Source of the DNA: Benincasa hispida
Taxonomy: Eukaryota; Streptophyta; Magnoliopsida; Cucurbitales; Cucurbitaceae
NCBI RefSeq assembly: GCF_009727055.1
Contig: NC_052354.1
Span: 44,067,376-44,131,375 of the forward strand
Direction: 5' to 3'
DNA length: 64,000 nucleotides
In this document: piece after piece, positions 11,880-24,500 of the stretch
Position numbering within the stretch: position 1 is the first letter of the stretch
Layout of the letters: the number at the start of each line of letters is the position of its first letter
Made by a program: the position numbers and the translations under genes
Notes under the pieces: generated by a model
The model's input: the letters and a program-made list of their open reading frames with translations, nothing else
Told to the model about the DNA's origin: nothing
Databases searched by the model: none

Positions 11880-13717
11880 TGTAAGATTGTATCAACAGCA
11901 ACGGAAGCACAAGGATCATCTAAGCACTCAAATTCACTAATTTTGGCATAATATAAAGCATGCTTCTACAGAAAAATGGGTTTCAAGACATACCTCTTGT
12001 AGAACTTCTTCAAAGCCCCTTCTCTAGCTGCAATCTTCTCCATATCATGTCGTAGACCACCTCAAGATCTTCCCCACTATTCTCTTGATGTTCTAGATTG
12101 AGTTGTGAGACTCAAAACAAGCTTGAATCAAGGGATGAAGGAGAAAAGCTCACTGCAGCAACCTTTGTTGAAGAACCTTTCTTCAAACTGAATTTTCTCT
12201 CAAAATTCTGTAGATTGCATGCCCGATTTTCACTCCAATCTTCTCATTATATTGCAGACCAACATGCAAATAGAAGAGCTGCATGAGTTGCAGCTCATGC
12301 TTGAAAAAAAACAAGGCAAATATATTGCTTCATATGTCAGCTAGTTCAAAGATGGATAATGGAAAAACTCTTTTTCCATTTTGTGTTTTAGTTTTCCAAT
12401 TTTTCAATTTTATTTAAAAATCAAATTTTGATTAAAAAAATCTATTTGATTTCAAAAAAGAAAAATTAATTAATTTCATAAATTAATTATTAAATAAAAC
12501 TTAATTAATTTAATATCAAATATTAAATTAATTTTAACACATATCCATCTTTATATATTTAAATCATATTTAAATATATAAATCTCCATTCGTTTAATTC
12601 TAATTAAACATAATTATACTCATATAATTATAATTCCTTAATTCTAATTTGAACATTTTAAATTACCTATCACGTTATTCTAGAGCTAGTCGTTACGAAC
12701 TAGTAGGGGGACCTTGCAGACACTACAGATCATTGGCTCAACGATCTAAGATTAATTAGCTAACTCATAGACCAAATTAATCTCCATTCGTTAACTAATG
12801 GTTCATTCCACTAAATCCCATAGTTGCACTCCCTCACGTAGATATATTATTCACATAATTTAACTATAATCAACAAGTCGACCTTCACAGGTTGTTCGTA
12901 ATAACGGGCTGGGTCAAATATCTGTTTACTTCCGAGATTTAGTCTTATTCCTCAAAGTCCCTATTGATCCTCTAATGAACAACTGGTTTGTGATCCAATC
13001 ACCAAACCAAACTCTCTCACCCTAGTGAAGAGGGTGGGGCCCTTTCAAGACTTAAGATTCAGTACTTGAGAGAAAAAACTTCTCCTATCTTCTAAATCGG
13101 GTAGGGTGAACTCCGTTTGCAACCCTAGTTTCCCCAGCTATCTATCTGGTCTTACCCCTGAAATGGGAGTCTTATTGAGCAGGTGCTGTTGAGCCAACCC
13201 TCAACTATGCAAATCTAAGGGCAATCCCGAATAAACTCGTTCATAGTTAGCTCAGGATTAAGATTGAGTTACCTAGGTCATCTAGGTGAAATAGCCAATC
13301 TTAAACAGTAAACAAAGTTATAAAGTAAGAGTAACTTATTTTTGGTCCTGATCTTATGCAAACTCATTGAATAGGAAGCCCCCACTCCTCATGTCATAAC
13401 ATGTACGAATTAGGATCACGTCGTATGTAGCACTTTACAACTCTTTGTAACAACTACATAGTAGACCACATCCAATGGTGTTACTAGAATAAGGTACTCA
13501 ACTTCATTCATGTACCATAAATCATTTTGACTATTTACTCGAACCCGATCCATTCTTATGTCTCCACATAAAGTTCAAGTACTCATACAATAGTCATGGG
13601 TCTTAGTTTATTGGATTTAGACTTTCATACAATTTATGAGATCAATAACAAGTATATTGATAATAGAAAATGTTTATCATTTTACAAACTGCGAGTTTTA
13701 GGATATAAAACCCAGCA
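11880..13717 (-). mobile_element. 3' LTR of a minus-strand copia element (long-LTR family)
   Basis: On the minus strand it begins TGCTGGGTTTTATATCC and ends near 11880 in ACAATCTTACA. A polypurine tract lies just inside, at 13718-13735 (minus strand GTCCAAATGGGAGTAT), the expected place for priming plus-strand synthesis next to a 3' LTR. It is about 1.84 kb. Related LTRs occur at 16639-19902, 17376-18765, 26369-28269 and 32820-34763. Confidence 0.7.
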
Positions 13718-15882
13718 ATACTCCCATTTGGACTAAAAATCCAGTGGATCAATAGATACAAATATATACAATGTTGAGTTTACATGGAGAGAATAAAATG
13801 TACAAATACAATAAACTAGGACATTACAATTTCCATAAATTCTCTCACTTGCCCTAGTGATACAAAACTCGTAGACCTAGTCCTACTAGGTGACCTTCGA
13901 ACACTTTAACCGAGAAGGCCTTCGTAAATGGATCAACTAAATTTTCTTGGGAAGCAATCTGAGTGACAATGACGTCTCCTCTGTGTACAATCTCCCTGAT
14001 GAGATGTACTTCCGTTCGATATGCTTTCTCCTTTTATGGCTTTATGGTTCCTTTGAATTTGCAATTGCTCCACCGTTGTCACAATAGAGAGTGACAGGCA
14101 GGTGCATGTTAGGAACTACTTCCAGATTTGTCAGGAACTTTCTGAGCCATACTGCTTCTTTTTTTGCTTCGCTTGCAGGTACATACTCAACTTCCATTGT
14201 GGAGTTCGCAATACAACTCTATTTGATGCTTCTCCACACAACTGCTCCTCAATTCAGAGTGAATACTGATCCCAAAGTTGATTTCCTCGAATCAATATTG
14301 GTCTGAAAGTCAGAATTAGTGTATCTAGTAAGAATCAGATCCTTAGGACCATACACGAGCATATAATCTCTCGTTTTTCAAAGATACTTGAGAATATTTT
14401 TAACAGCAGTCCAATGGTCATGATCAGGATTGGACTGAAATCTACTGACAATTCCTATGGCATAGCATATGTCGGGACGAGTACGCAACATTGCATACAT
14501 CAAACTTCTAATTGCAGATGCATATGAAATTCGATTCATCTCCTCAACCTCTTGAGGTGTCTTAGGACTCTGCTCCTTAGACAAGTGAATTCCATGCCTG
14601 AAAGGTAAAGATCCTTTCTTGGAATTTTGCATTTTATACCTAGACAACATCTTGTCTATATAAGATGCTTGAGATAATGCCAATGTTCTATTCTTGCAAT
14701 TTCGAACTATTTGGATTCCAAGAACATACTGTGCTTCTCCCAAATCTTTCATATGGAATTGTGAAGCCAACCATCTCTTAACGTCAGCTAGATATTCTAC
14801 CTCATTCCCAATGAGTAGAATATCATCAACATACAACACCAGAAAAGCGATAGTTTTGTTGACGATTTTCTTGTAGACACAGGGTTCGTCAATATTTTTT
14901 TCAAAGCTATAAGATTTGATTGCAAAATCAAATCTCATATTCTAGGATCTAGAAGCTTGTTTTAATCCATAAATGGATTGATTTAGCTTGCAAATTTTTT
15001 GTCCTTGACCCTATTGTTTAAACTCTTCTGGTTGAGACATATAGATACTCTCTTCAAGATAGCCATTTAGAAAAGCTGTCTTGACATCCATTTGCTATAT
15101 TTCATAATCATAAAATGTGGTTATGGACAAGAGTATTCTGATAGAATTTATCATGACAACTAGAGAGAAGGTTTCTTCAAAATCTAACCCCTCTCTTTTG
15201 GTAAACCCTTTTGCCACAAGTCTAGCTTTGTAGGTCTATACCTTACCAGCTTGGTCTCGTTTTCTCTTGTAGATCCATTTGTAATTGATGGGTTTTACCC
15301 CTTCCGGTTGATCTACAAGATCCCAGATAGAATTGAATTACATAGATTCCATTTCAAGGTCCATGGCTTTAATCCATTAGTCTTTATCCACATTGTTCAT
15401 TGCTTGATTAAAAGACAACAAATCCTCTAAACCATCATCTGGTATGATGACTTGAGTTTCAGTTAAACCCATGTATCGGTCAGGCTGTTGCACAATCCTC
15501 CCACTACAACGAGGCATTCTCAACTCTTGAGAATGATGTGAAGTATCAGTTTCATCAACAACTCTTGTTGACAGACTTGCTCTATCAACAACTCTTGTTG
15601 AAGGACCTGCTCGATCACAACTCTTGTTGATACATTTGTCGTTTCTCTGGGCATTTCTTCTATTACTAGCTTACTGCGAGGTTGATGGTTCTTTCTATAA
15701 TCTTCCTCCAGGAAGGTTGCATTTGTCGATATAAATACTTTATCTTCTTGAGGATCATAAAAGAGACCACCTTTAGTTTCTTTTGGGTAGCCTACAAATA
15801 GACATACTTTTGAACGGTGTTCCAACTTTTTAGGATTTTGCACCAACACATGTGCTGGACAACCCCAAATTCTGAAGTAATA
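13718..15882 (-). pseudogene. Copia pol relic: reverse transcriptase and RNase H, 5' truncated
   Basis: Minus-strand translations give copia pol pieces. At 14378-14938 is the reverse transcriptase with the YVDD catalytic motif (VLYVDDILL), followed by LGIQI and RPDICYAIG. Degraded RNase H follows toward 13850, ending with a KAF.V.VFEGHL-like tail. At 15520-15882 is the integrase C-terminal linker (IWGCPAHVL, VCLFVGYPKETKGG). Stops and frameshifts separate the pieces, for example between 14939 and 15519. Everything upstream (gag, protease, integrase core, 5' LTR) is missing at 15882, where CACTA sequence starts. The element cannot move by itself. Confidence 0.85.
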
Positions 15883-16638
15883 TCAGCGGAGGAAAAACAT
15901 ATTGCACATTGATACATTCTCAATAGTTATAAAGAAATTAACAGATTATCGCAAGTACATTTCAAACTAAATTTCTAATTTCTAGGATAAATTCTTTGAT
16001 ATAACTTTCAAATGATCGAATTTCTAGGAAACACTTGGGGTTAATTCATCGTGAAGCTCAAAGCGCCTCTGACTTATATAATACATTAACACAAATTTTT
16101 CGATTGGTTCGTATCTCAGGTATACATAGTATTGGAAGTTGAGAGATGATTAATTTTTTGTAGTCATTTTTAATGTATAATTAATTATCTGGTTCTACAA
16201 TGGCGCGAGAGAGAAGATCTCTCCGATGATTTCTTTTCACTTACAATGGGACCTTCGTTTGAGGTGCGCTCTTACAATGGATGCATTGTTAATGAGGTAC
16301 GATTTCACATTGTAGAATGTGATAATAGTTGAGCTACACAAAATAGTGGAGTCCTAGTGGCCGGGGAGATCAGTGGGAACGGAAGTGTGGATAACAATTT
16401 CTACGTGTCATAGACGAAATATTAGATTTTCAATATGCAAACAGAAGACATGTTTTTATATTCAAGTGTAGATGGTTTGACACAGACAACAACAAAAGTA
16501 ATAGGACACATGTAGATTTAGGATACAAATCAGTCAATACATCGCACTTTTGGTATGTTTATGAGCCTTTCATCTTTGCTATCTAAGCACAACAAGTCTT
16601 TTACATTGGTGATATAAAATATGGTAGCAATTGGAAAA
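15883..16638 (+). pseudogene. CACTA (En/Spm) TNP2-type transposase relic, DUF4216 part
   Basis: The reading matches the C-terminal DUF4216 region of plant TNP2-like CACTA transposases. It has a GCIVNEVRFHIVE-like stretch near 16270, TQNSGV near 16340, then 16413-16638 reading RRHVFIFKCRWFDTD, YEPFIFA and QQVFYIGDIKYGSNWK with one in-frame stop. Other frameshifts lie upstream, and the region 15883-16190 is poorly recognisable. The reading is cut at 16638 by an LTR and resumes at 19903. Confidence 0.75.
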
Positions 16639-19600
16639 TGAAGGAAATCTAAACTTAGAGATCTTGGGAGCGGAAGTGGGTCGTTCCAAATCCCATTAAG
16701 AAAGAACACATAACAATTACATTCTAAATGAAAACGATTATGCATATACTATAAATTACAGCATGCTTCTTTAAAAGAATGAACAAGAGATAGAGTATGC
16801 AAACCTTTGGAGACCTTTTTTCAAGTATCCCTCGACCAATCTCCAACACATCCAACGAAGTACTTAAACGTAATGATCAGAATAGCCAACAACACGAACT
16901 GAAGAAACCTCAATCATTATCGAGTCCAACTTGATCCTCAAACTCGAATGGAATTATAACACGAACACAAGAGTTACCTTGGTATTCTCAAACTCGAATG
17001 GAATTAGAACACCAACACTTGATCGTGTATGCTCTTTATGCTATCGTTTTGTAAAACACTTTTACGCGATAGCCTCTGTGAGATCTATCCGAATGAATTA
17101 TCCATTGATTTTGGAAAATGATTTTTCTTTTATCTCATAGTTACCATAACTTCCAATAACCTCCCACTCAATCGGTTATTAAAGAAAAAGAATTAATTAT
17201 AATTAATATATTATAAATAAATATGATAACCAACTTATCATATTATATTTATAACCTATAGTTTTAATATTTCATCATATGAAACATATAAACCATAGTT
17301 ATTTTTTTATGTTATGGTATTTAATATAAATCATATTTATATTAATTCCTCAAATTAATGTATCTAATACATCATTGTTGGGGTTGATGCCCTAAACTCT
17401 CGTTGGATCCTGTAGTTTGTAAACACTGTATTGAAAAAACGCTTGTGATGTAATAATATATGATATTTTCTTCACTGTTGTCTATGAAACATGAGATGTT
17501 TTAATTACTTTACCACAAACCAATAAACTAAGATCCCTGGTTTTCATTGTAACTTAAGCATGTATGTGGAGACATACAAGTGGATCATGCCTTAAGTGAT
17601 AACCAAAATGGTTTGTAGTATATGGATATATGAGGGAAACCTTATCCTGGTAATGTTATGGATGCGACTCGCTTTGTAGAATAGTTACAAGTGTTGTGAC
17701 TTGCTACAGATGGTTTATTCCTGATCATTCATGTGGAGGCATGTGAGCGAGTTTGATTATATATGATATTTTAAGGCCCCCTTGGTAGCTCAATGGATTT
17801 AAGTTGAGAATCAGTTTTTGGGTTAGTTTGAAGTGTTCAAATTGACAAGAGGGAGTTTGATTATATATGATATGATTAAACTGGTTGATTATATATGATA
17901 TAGTTGACATGATGTATGAGATACATTAATTGGGGGAAAATGATATAAATATGATTTATATCTAGTGGAGGAGAAAAAGACTATGGTTTATATATTGCAT
18001 ATGATGTGATATTAAACTATGTTATAAATATAATATAATTATATTTATTTTAATTAAACAATTATGAGATAATTGTTAGTGGTTTTTCTCCATAACTGAA
18101 CAAGATAGTGGGAGGTTACATTCAATTTTTGTAATGGAAGGATAAAATGAAATAGTTTTTATTTTGCAAAAAGATCGGACAATCGCTTCATGATTAGTAC
18201 ACTGCCCATCGTCTAGTAAACATAGCATACACGATAGCTCAAGTTGTCCTAAATGATCGTGTACACATGCAACTTTCCTAAACGATCGTGCACCTTTTGC
18301 TAAACGATCAAGCACTCGTCTACACGATAGACACAAAACCTCTCCCACTTGCTTGGTCGTTGTAAACGATCATTGTTTCCTCCTCTCCTCTACCAAATCC
18401 AACAAAGCCCATACCTTCTGGATTCCCATTCCGAGAATACCGAGGTTACTGAGTGGTAGTGTCCTCCTTGCTGCTTGTTCGTGTTGAAGACCATTCAGTG
18501 GTAGCGAGATTTAGTGACGAAATACTTGGCGATCACAGCGATTACGTGAGTTGCTGATCCTGATGAGAGTGAGAGTTCAAGGGAAGAAAAGTTCTTCAAG
18601 AGGTATGTCTCTCGTTCCTTTGGTATTTAAGTTTTAAAAGCATGTCGTAATTTGTTAGTAAATGCATAACTTGTATGTTTGTTTGTGAATGTGGTATTTT
18701 TGTCACAATGAATTTGGAACGATCTTGCTTCCACTCATAGGTACTCTTTGATAAGAGTTCCTTCAATCATATCAATTATATCACATATATTTGAATTAAT
18801 TTAATTATATCACATAAAATTAAATTTGCTTTTGTTAATTTGAATATTTCAAACTAACCCAAAATCTGATTCCCAAATTAACCCATTGAGCTACCAAGGG
18901 GACCCTATGGACCTGTTGCTTGAAGCTCCAACGGTACGTGAATAACTGACTAAACTCTTTAATCACAAGATCCACCATCCGTTAACTGTTGGTCACTCCA
19001 CTAAAGTCTGACAGTTGCACTCTTTGCAATCAGATATATTTCTGTGTCCATTGGATATAACCAGTCAACAGTACGATGACCATTCACAAATCGCTCGTAA
19101 GTACAGTTGGGCCAATTTACTATTTTGCCCCTGTAGTTACATTTAACTCCTTAAATACTACTGATTTCTCTAGTCATAGTCCTACTATGACTAAGTCCTC
19201 TCTTCCCAAGAGAGGGTGTGGCCATTATGTTCATGACCTGGAATCAGCCCTTAAGGGAGCAATTTATCTACTTACCCCTGCTTTCGAGAAGAAGTGAATT
19301 CCATCTTGTGTAGCTGAGTTCCCAGCTCCCCAATCAGAAAAATCCTCAAAATGGTAGGCTTGTTGAGTTGGCAGTCTGGCCACTTTCACCCATACAAATC
19401 GAAGGACCGCCCTCATGAGCAGGAGTTCCTAACTCATTCCGGATTAAGGTTACGTCACATACAGTCATCCTAGTAAAATGTAAGTCTCAATTATCAACAG
19501 CGTTATATAAAGAGACTAATCATCTCGTGGTCCGGTCTTATACAAACTCTATGTATAGGATACCCCCGCTCGCATGTCTCCATATGAATGGTTAGGATCA

Positions 19601-19902
19601 TACCATTTGTAGCACTTTACAACACTTGTAATATCTACAAAGCGGGTCGTATTCGTAGTGTCACCAGGATAAGATATCCCTCATTTATCCTTATACTACA
19701 GACCATTTAGGTTATTACTTAAGGCATGATCTACTTGTATGTCTCCACATGCATGCTTAAGTTACATAAAATAACCACGGATCTTAGTTTATTGGATTGA
19801 GTAGATGCTTATAAATGAACATTTATTTTATTAAAACAATATGTTTACAAATTGTCTACAAACTACGAGACTAACAGGAGAATTAAAAGACCAATCCCAA
19901 CA
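16639..19902 (-). mobile_element. Solo LTR (minus strand) inserted in the CACTA transposase, itself interrupted
   Basis: Its left edge is TGAAGGAAATC and its right edge is CCAATCCCAACA, so on the minus strand it is TGTTGGG...TTCCTTCA. The left edge resembles the reverse complement of the end of the LTR at 17376-18765, and the right half aligns with the LTR at 32820-34763. Without the inner insertion it is about 1.87 kb. The flanks are GAAAA and AAAAG, so the target duplication is imperfect (AAAA shared). CACTA coding sequence flanks it on both sides. It contains a short internal duplication of CTCAAACTCGAATGGAATT near 16938 and 16988. Confidence 0.7.
17376..18765 (+). mobile_element. Solo LTR with perfect target duplication, nested in another LTR
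   Basis: It starts TGTTGGGGTTGATGCC and ends GAGTTCCTTCA. ATCAT stands on both sides (17371-17375 and 18766-18770), a perfect 5-bp target duplication. There is no internal coding sequence, so it is a solo LTR left by LTR-LTR recombination. It lies in opposite orientation inside the related LTR at 16639-19902 and must be younger. Between about 18180 and 18380 it carries a cluster of AAACGATCGTGCAC-like motifs. Confidence 0.85.
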
Positions 19903-20680
19903 AAAAGTTGTTCAAGTAGTCCAAAATTATCAGAAGTGGATGATGTTGAAAATGAACAACTAGATTTACTAGAAATTGTCGGTAGTGTCCGAGTGGATGA
20001 AACCATTGAGGAGGTTACTTTATGCAGAGTTGACGTTGATCCTATAGTTGTGGAAAGACCAATTATTCGACATGGCAATGATGACTTCATAAATGATGAT
20101 GAAGAATAATTATCTCCCAATAACAATTCAAGTGCTGATGAATAATTTGATTTAGATGACGATGATGAGTAATCATGTATCTACTCAATTCTCTTTCTTT
20201 ATTTACACGTATTTCATATTAATTTTATACTATTTTGTTTTTTTTGTGTTTGTATAGATGCGATATTAACCCCTAATAGGCAACAAGAGGTTGATGAAGA
20301 ATTCCAGGAGCAAGAGTATATCTAGGCGACACGGGATTTTCTGTGGGTGATAGTTCAGGTTAGTATATTTTGAATATATTCAGTTGACTTAAATACATCC
20401 TAAAATGTTTTAATTTTTTTATTCCTCAGATAGTAGCTCATCATCCACTCAGAGGAAATGCGAGCGTTCGTGAAACATCGAGTTGGAAAAATACGTCAAA
20501 AAACATAGGGGAATTCCAATCGTGATAAAAGAGGGGGAGACGAAGCCAATTTCTCAAAATTCGGTACGATTTAGTAATGCGATTGGTGTCGCCATCGAAT
20601 CTGCAACTCATGATGGTCAATACATCGTTGAGAGAGGATCTTTCGATGCGTTTTTCACCATTTCCTAGCGATTTCAAGCG
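19903..20680 (+). pseudogene. CACTA transposase relic, C-terminus plus start of the second CACTA protein
   Basis: After the LTR the CACTA reading continues at about 19935-20108 (VENEQLDLLEI, TLCRVDVDPIVVERPIIRH, DDFINDDEE, then stop), which matches the tail of plant TNP2-type proteins as I know them. Around 20430-20600 is a second homology: ELEKYVKKHRGIPIVI and KPISQNSVRFSNAIGV, resembling the conserved N-terminal part of the plant transposase family of Ptta/En/Spm type. Stops and frameshifts, for example just before ELEKYV, show it is dead. Target of transposition and TIR contact cannot be judged from this relic. Confidence 0.7.
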
Positions 20681-21147
20681 TCGGAAGAAGTGTGATTTCT
20701 TGTATTGTTAGGATTTTCATATATATAAGAAACAAAAATTTGAAAAAGCAAAGTGAACCCCAGATTTCCCCAGTTCGCGATGGCTTAATGTTCCTTCGAC
20801 ATTTAGCTCCTCCCTCATGTCACTCTGTCGATCTCTCACGTCAATCGTCGTCACGTTGTCGGGCTGTGTCATGCTGGTCATCGTGTCCCTCTTTCTCTCT
20901 CTAGCATCATTCAGTACTATGTCTCGCTTAGAGATTTCGTGCACGGTGAGAGTCCCAAGAGTTTCTCTTTTGCATGGCTACACCCTCTCATTTTCCCTCA
21001 CTACTGTTTCTCTCTTCTCGAAATCTCTTTAAAGCTTGTTTATTTTTTAATTACATTAAAAATGTTTGAACATTAGGAATAATTACTATGCAACCCTTTG
21101 TCTTTATAGGATGAATTTAAATCTAAAGAAAATATGTTAAAAGATAG
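20681..21147. other. Unassigned stretch between CACTA relic and Rab3GAP-like exon
   Basis: A CT-rich segment at about 20770-21010 is open in several frames but resembles no protein I know. The last 100 bases are AT-rich and lead into a splice-acceptor-like GATAG. Confidence 0.3.
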
Positions 21148-21255
21148 TATCAGAGTATGCGTGCTCCATTCACACAGGTTTTTTCCAAACTCTTATTTCT
21201 ATTCATATACATATATATATATATACATTACAAGCTCCCATGTTCAAGTATGTAT

Positions 21256-21550
21256 TGTTGGTTTAAAAACCAGGGATCTGCACAAAAAAAATCTCACGCA
21301 CTCTGATATATATTTGAAGAAAACAGACAAAACAAAATATTCTGGAAGCAAAATATATTAGCGAGAGAAAGAAAAATAATAGAACTCCCTATTTTTATTC
21401 AATTGATAGACTTACATTTATAGTATAATAACAATAAAATAACCACAAACCACTAACATAATGCTTACTAAAAATAGCAACGTATGGACTTCTTCTTCCA
21501 CACGATCCGAAAGATTCGGTCTTGAATCATGACCGGATTATTAGCTCACA
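21256..21550 (-). repeat. 3' LTR of the complete copia element
   Basis: It begins TGTTGGTTTAAAAACC and ends TTAGCTCACA on the + strand, next to the polypurine tract. It is the same length as its partner at 25785-26079. Confidence 0.95.
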
Positions 21551-21598
21551 CTACTCCCCCTAATCCTGACATGATTCTAAATCACGCATACCAAGTAG

Positions 21599-24500
21599 CT
21601 AACGAATAGCAGCTAACTTCACTCTTGTCAATGCTTTGGTCAGTACGTTAGCTCGTTGTTCTTCGGTGTTGACAAATTCAACGATAATTTTCCCCTTCTC
21701 GACACACTCTCGAATGAAATGAAAATGTGTATCTAGGTGCTTACTGCGGCCATGAAATACGGGATTCTTCTTGAGAGCTATCACGGATTTGTTGTCCACG
21801 AACAATGTTACCGGTCTTGGCTCCATTCCGGTTAACTCGCTAACAAGGCTTCTTAACCACAATGCTTGGTAAGCCGCGGTAGTGGCTGCCATGAACTCGG
21901 CTTCGCAAGATGAGAGTGCCACCATCTTTTGCTTTTGTGAATTCTATGAAACCAAACTTTCATTTAAGTAGAACGCCATTCCACTTGTGCTTTTCCTCTC
22001 ATCGAGATCACTAGTTAAATCACTGTCTGAGTAGCCAAATATATCGACTTCTCGGGGACCTTTCACATAAGTGAGCCCAAAGTGAATTGTCCCTTTCAAA
22101 TACCTAAGTATTTGTTTGACCACCTTGTGATGCATGGCCGTAGGCCTTTCCATATACCTGCTCGCCATCCCAACAACATATGAGAGATCCGATCTTGTGT
22201 TCATCAAGTATCTAAGACAACCAACGATGCTTCTGTACTCCGTAGCATCAATTGGTGCTTTTTCCATGTCTTTGTGAAGTTGTGCCTTGGGTTCCATCGG
22301 GTAATTCGTGGCATTGCAGTCAGCTATTCCGAACTGGGACAAGATTCTTTTGGCATAAGTTGGTTGTTTGAGCAAGATTCGACCCTTCTGTTGTTCCACT
22401 TCAATCCCTAAGTAGTAAGAGAGAAGACCCAAATCGCTCATTTCAAATTTTGCCATCATTTGTTGCTTGAACTTGTTGACTTTTTCAGTGCTACTTCCTG
22501 TTACAATGAGATCGTCAACATACACTCCAACAAGAACACTTTCTTCTCCTTCTCTTCTTGTGTAGACTACTTGCTCGTTAGTGTATTTCCCAAAGCCAAG
22601 CTCTTTGAGACTCTTATCAAGTCGAATGTTCCAAGCTCGTGGAGCTTGTCTCAATCCGTAGAAAGCCTTCGACAACCTATACACCTTGTGTTTTTGGTTT
22701 GGAACCTCAAATCCCTCCGGTTGAGTAACATATACTTCCTCTTCCAGTTCCTCGTTGAGAAACGCCGACTTCACATCTAGATGGTGTACCTCCCAATTTC
22801 GGTTTGCAGTGAGTGCAAGAATGACTCAAACGGTGTCAAGTCTTGCAACCGGTGCAAAAACTTCTTTAAAGTCGATGCCTTGTCTTTGTACATAGCCTTT
22901 AGCAACCAATCTTGCTTTGTGCTTAGCAACTTCTCCATTAGAGTCTTTCTTCAATTTGAACACCCATTTTAGATCAATGGGTTTGTGTCCCGGTGGAAGC
23001 TCGGTTAGACTCCATGTGTTATTCTTCTCAATGGATTTCAACTCATTCTCCATTGCTTCGTACCAGCGGGCCTCGGTCGCAGCTTTTTGGTAACAAGTCG
23101 GTTCTTCGGACAATACCATTATCACCTCATTTTCTTGTTTTTCACCGCCTACAACTTCCTTTGTGTTGGCGTAAATGTCAGTGAGAGATCTTAGACGGAC
23201 TGATGTGTTCGTCGATGGAGTAGATGGACTAGTCTTTTCAACTTCGGGTATCTCGGCTACTTGTGGTGCGACATTTTCGACCTCGGTTTCTGTATCCTCC
23301 ATATTATTGGCCTCGTCGGAATAAAATTGTTCCATCATCTAAAACTCCAGAATCTCCTTGTCGTCATTAATGCCTTCATTCCAAACCCATTCAAGATTCT
23401 CTTGAAAAACGACATCTCTACTAATTTGTAGTTTTCCACGGCTCGAGTCATATAAGCGATGAGCTTTGCATCCTTCTTCAACACCAAAATATACCATCGG
23501 CGAGCTTCAGTCGTCGAGTTTCTTGAGGTGAGGGGTTGTGTTTTTTACATATGCCACACAACCAAACACTCTCAAGTATGCAAGATGTGGTTTTCTCCTC
23601 ATCCAAGCTTCAAATGGTGCGCGTTCTCCAAGGGCTTTCGTTGGAAGATGGTTTAACACATAAACCGTGTGTCTCACCGCCTCTCCCAAAAATCTTGTTG
23701 GCACGTGGATGCTTTTGAGGAGTGATCTCGTCATCGCCATTACGGTGCGGTTACGACGCTCTACGATGCCATTCTGTTGCGGTGAATATGAAGCAGTGAG
23801 GTGTCTCTCGATTTCTTTTTTTTTCGCAAAATTGAGTGAACTCCGCAGATAAGAACTCGCCACCTCGATCCGTCCGGAGCGTTCCGATCTTGTACTCCGT
23901 CTTGTTCTCCATCAAGAGTTTGAATTTCTTGAATGCTTCGAGTGCATCACTCTTTTCCTCCAACATGTACAGCCACATCCATCTTGTGGAATCGTCAACG
24001 ATCAGTAGAACTTGTTGCCAGTGAGAGTACACGGTGAAATCGGTCCGCAAATATTGGCATGGAGGAGTTTTAACGACTTCTCTACTCTATAGGTTGATTG
24101 GCGTGGGAGCGACAACCTCGCTTGTTTGGTAATCATGCACGCTTCGCATAACTTGTTCGGTTGAGTCACTGGTGGTTCTCCAACTACCAATTTCTTCTCG
24201 CCCATGAGCTTCAAGTCTTGAAAGTTGACATGGCCAAATCTCGCGTGCCACAACCATGCTGGATCTTCTAGGCTTGTCAGAAGGCAGAATTGCTTGAACG
24301 TCTTCAAGGTTATCTTGTATAAGCGATTTTGTGTTCGCTTCACCGACATCAAGAGCTTCCCGCTCCTGTCAGACACTTTCATGGCATCTCCTGCCATTTG
24401 CACCTTGTTCTCATCTTCTATCATTTGCCCGAGGCTTATGATGTTGCTACGTAGCTTTGGAATGTAGTACACCTCCTAGAGAGTCTTCTGATCACCGTTT

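Noticed and set aside
12098..12286. 62-residue open frame on the + strand
   Set aside because: It lies inside an LTR on the opposite strand and has no family resemblance.
18076..18348. 90-residue Cys-rich minus-strand open frame
   Set aside because: It lies within the solo LTR over the repeated ACGATCG motifs, which create the Cys/Arg pattern by composition.
20717..21032. Overlapping open frames on both strands
   Set aside because: CT-rich sequence is open by composition; no motif, promoter or splice partner was seen.
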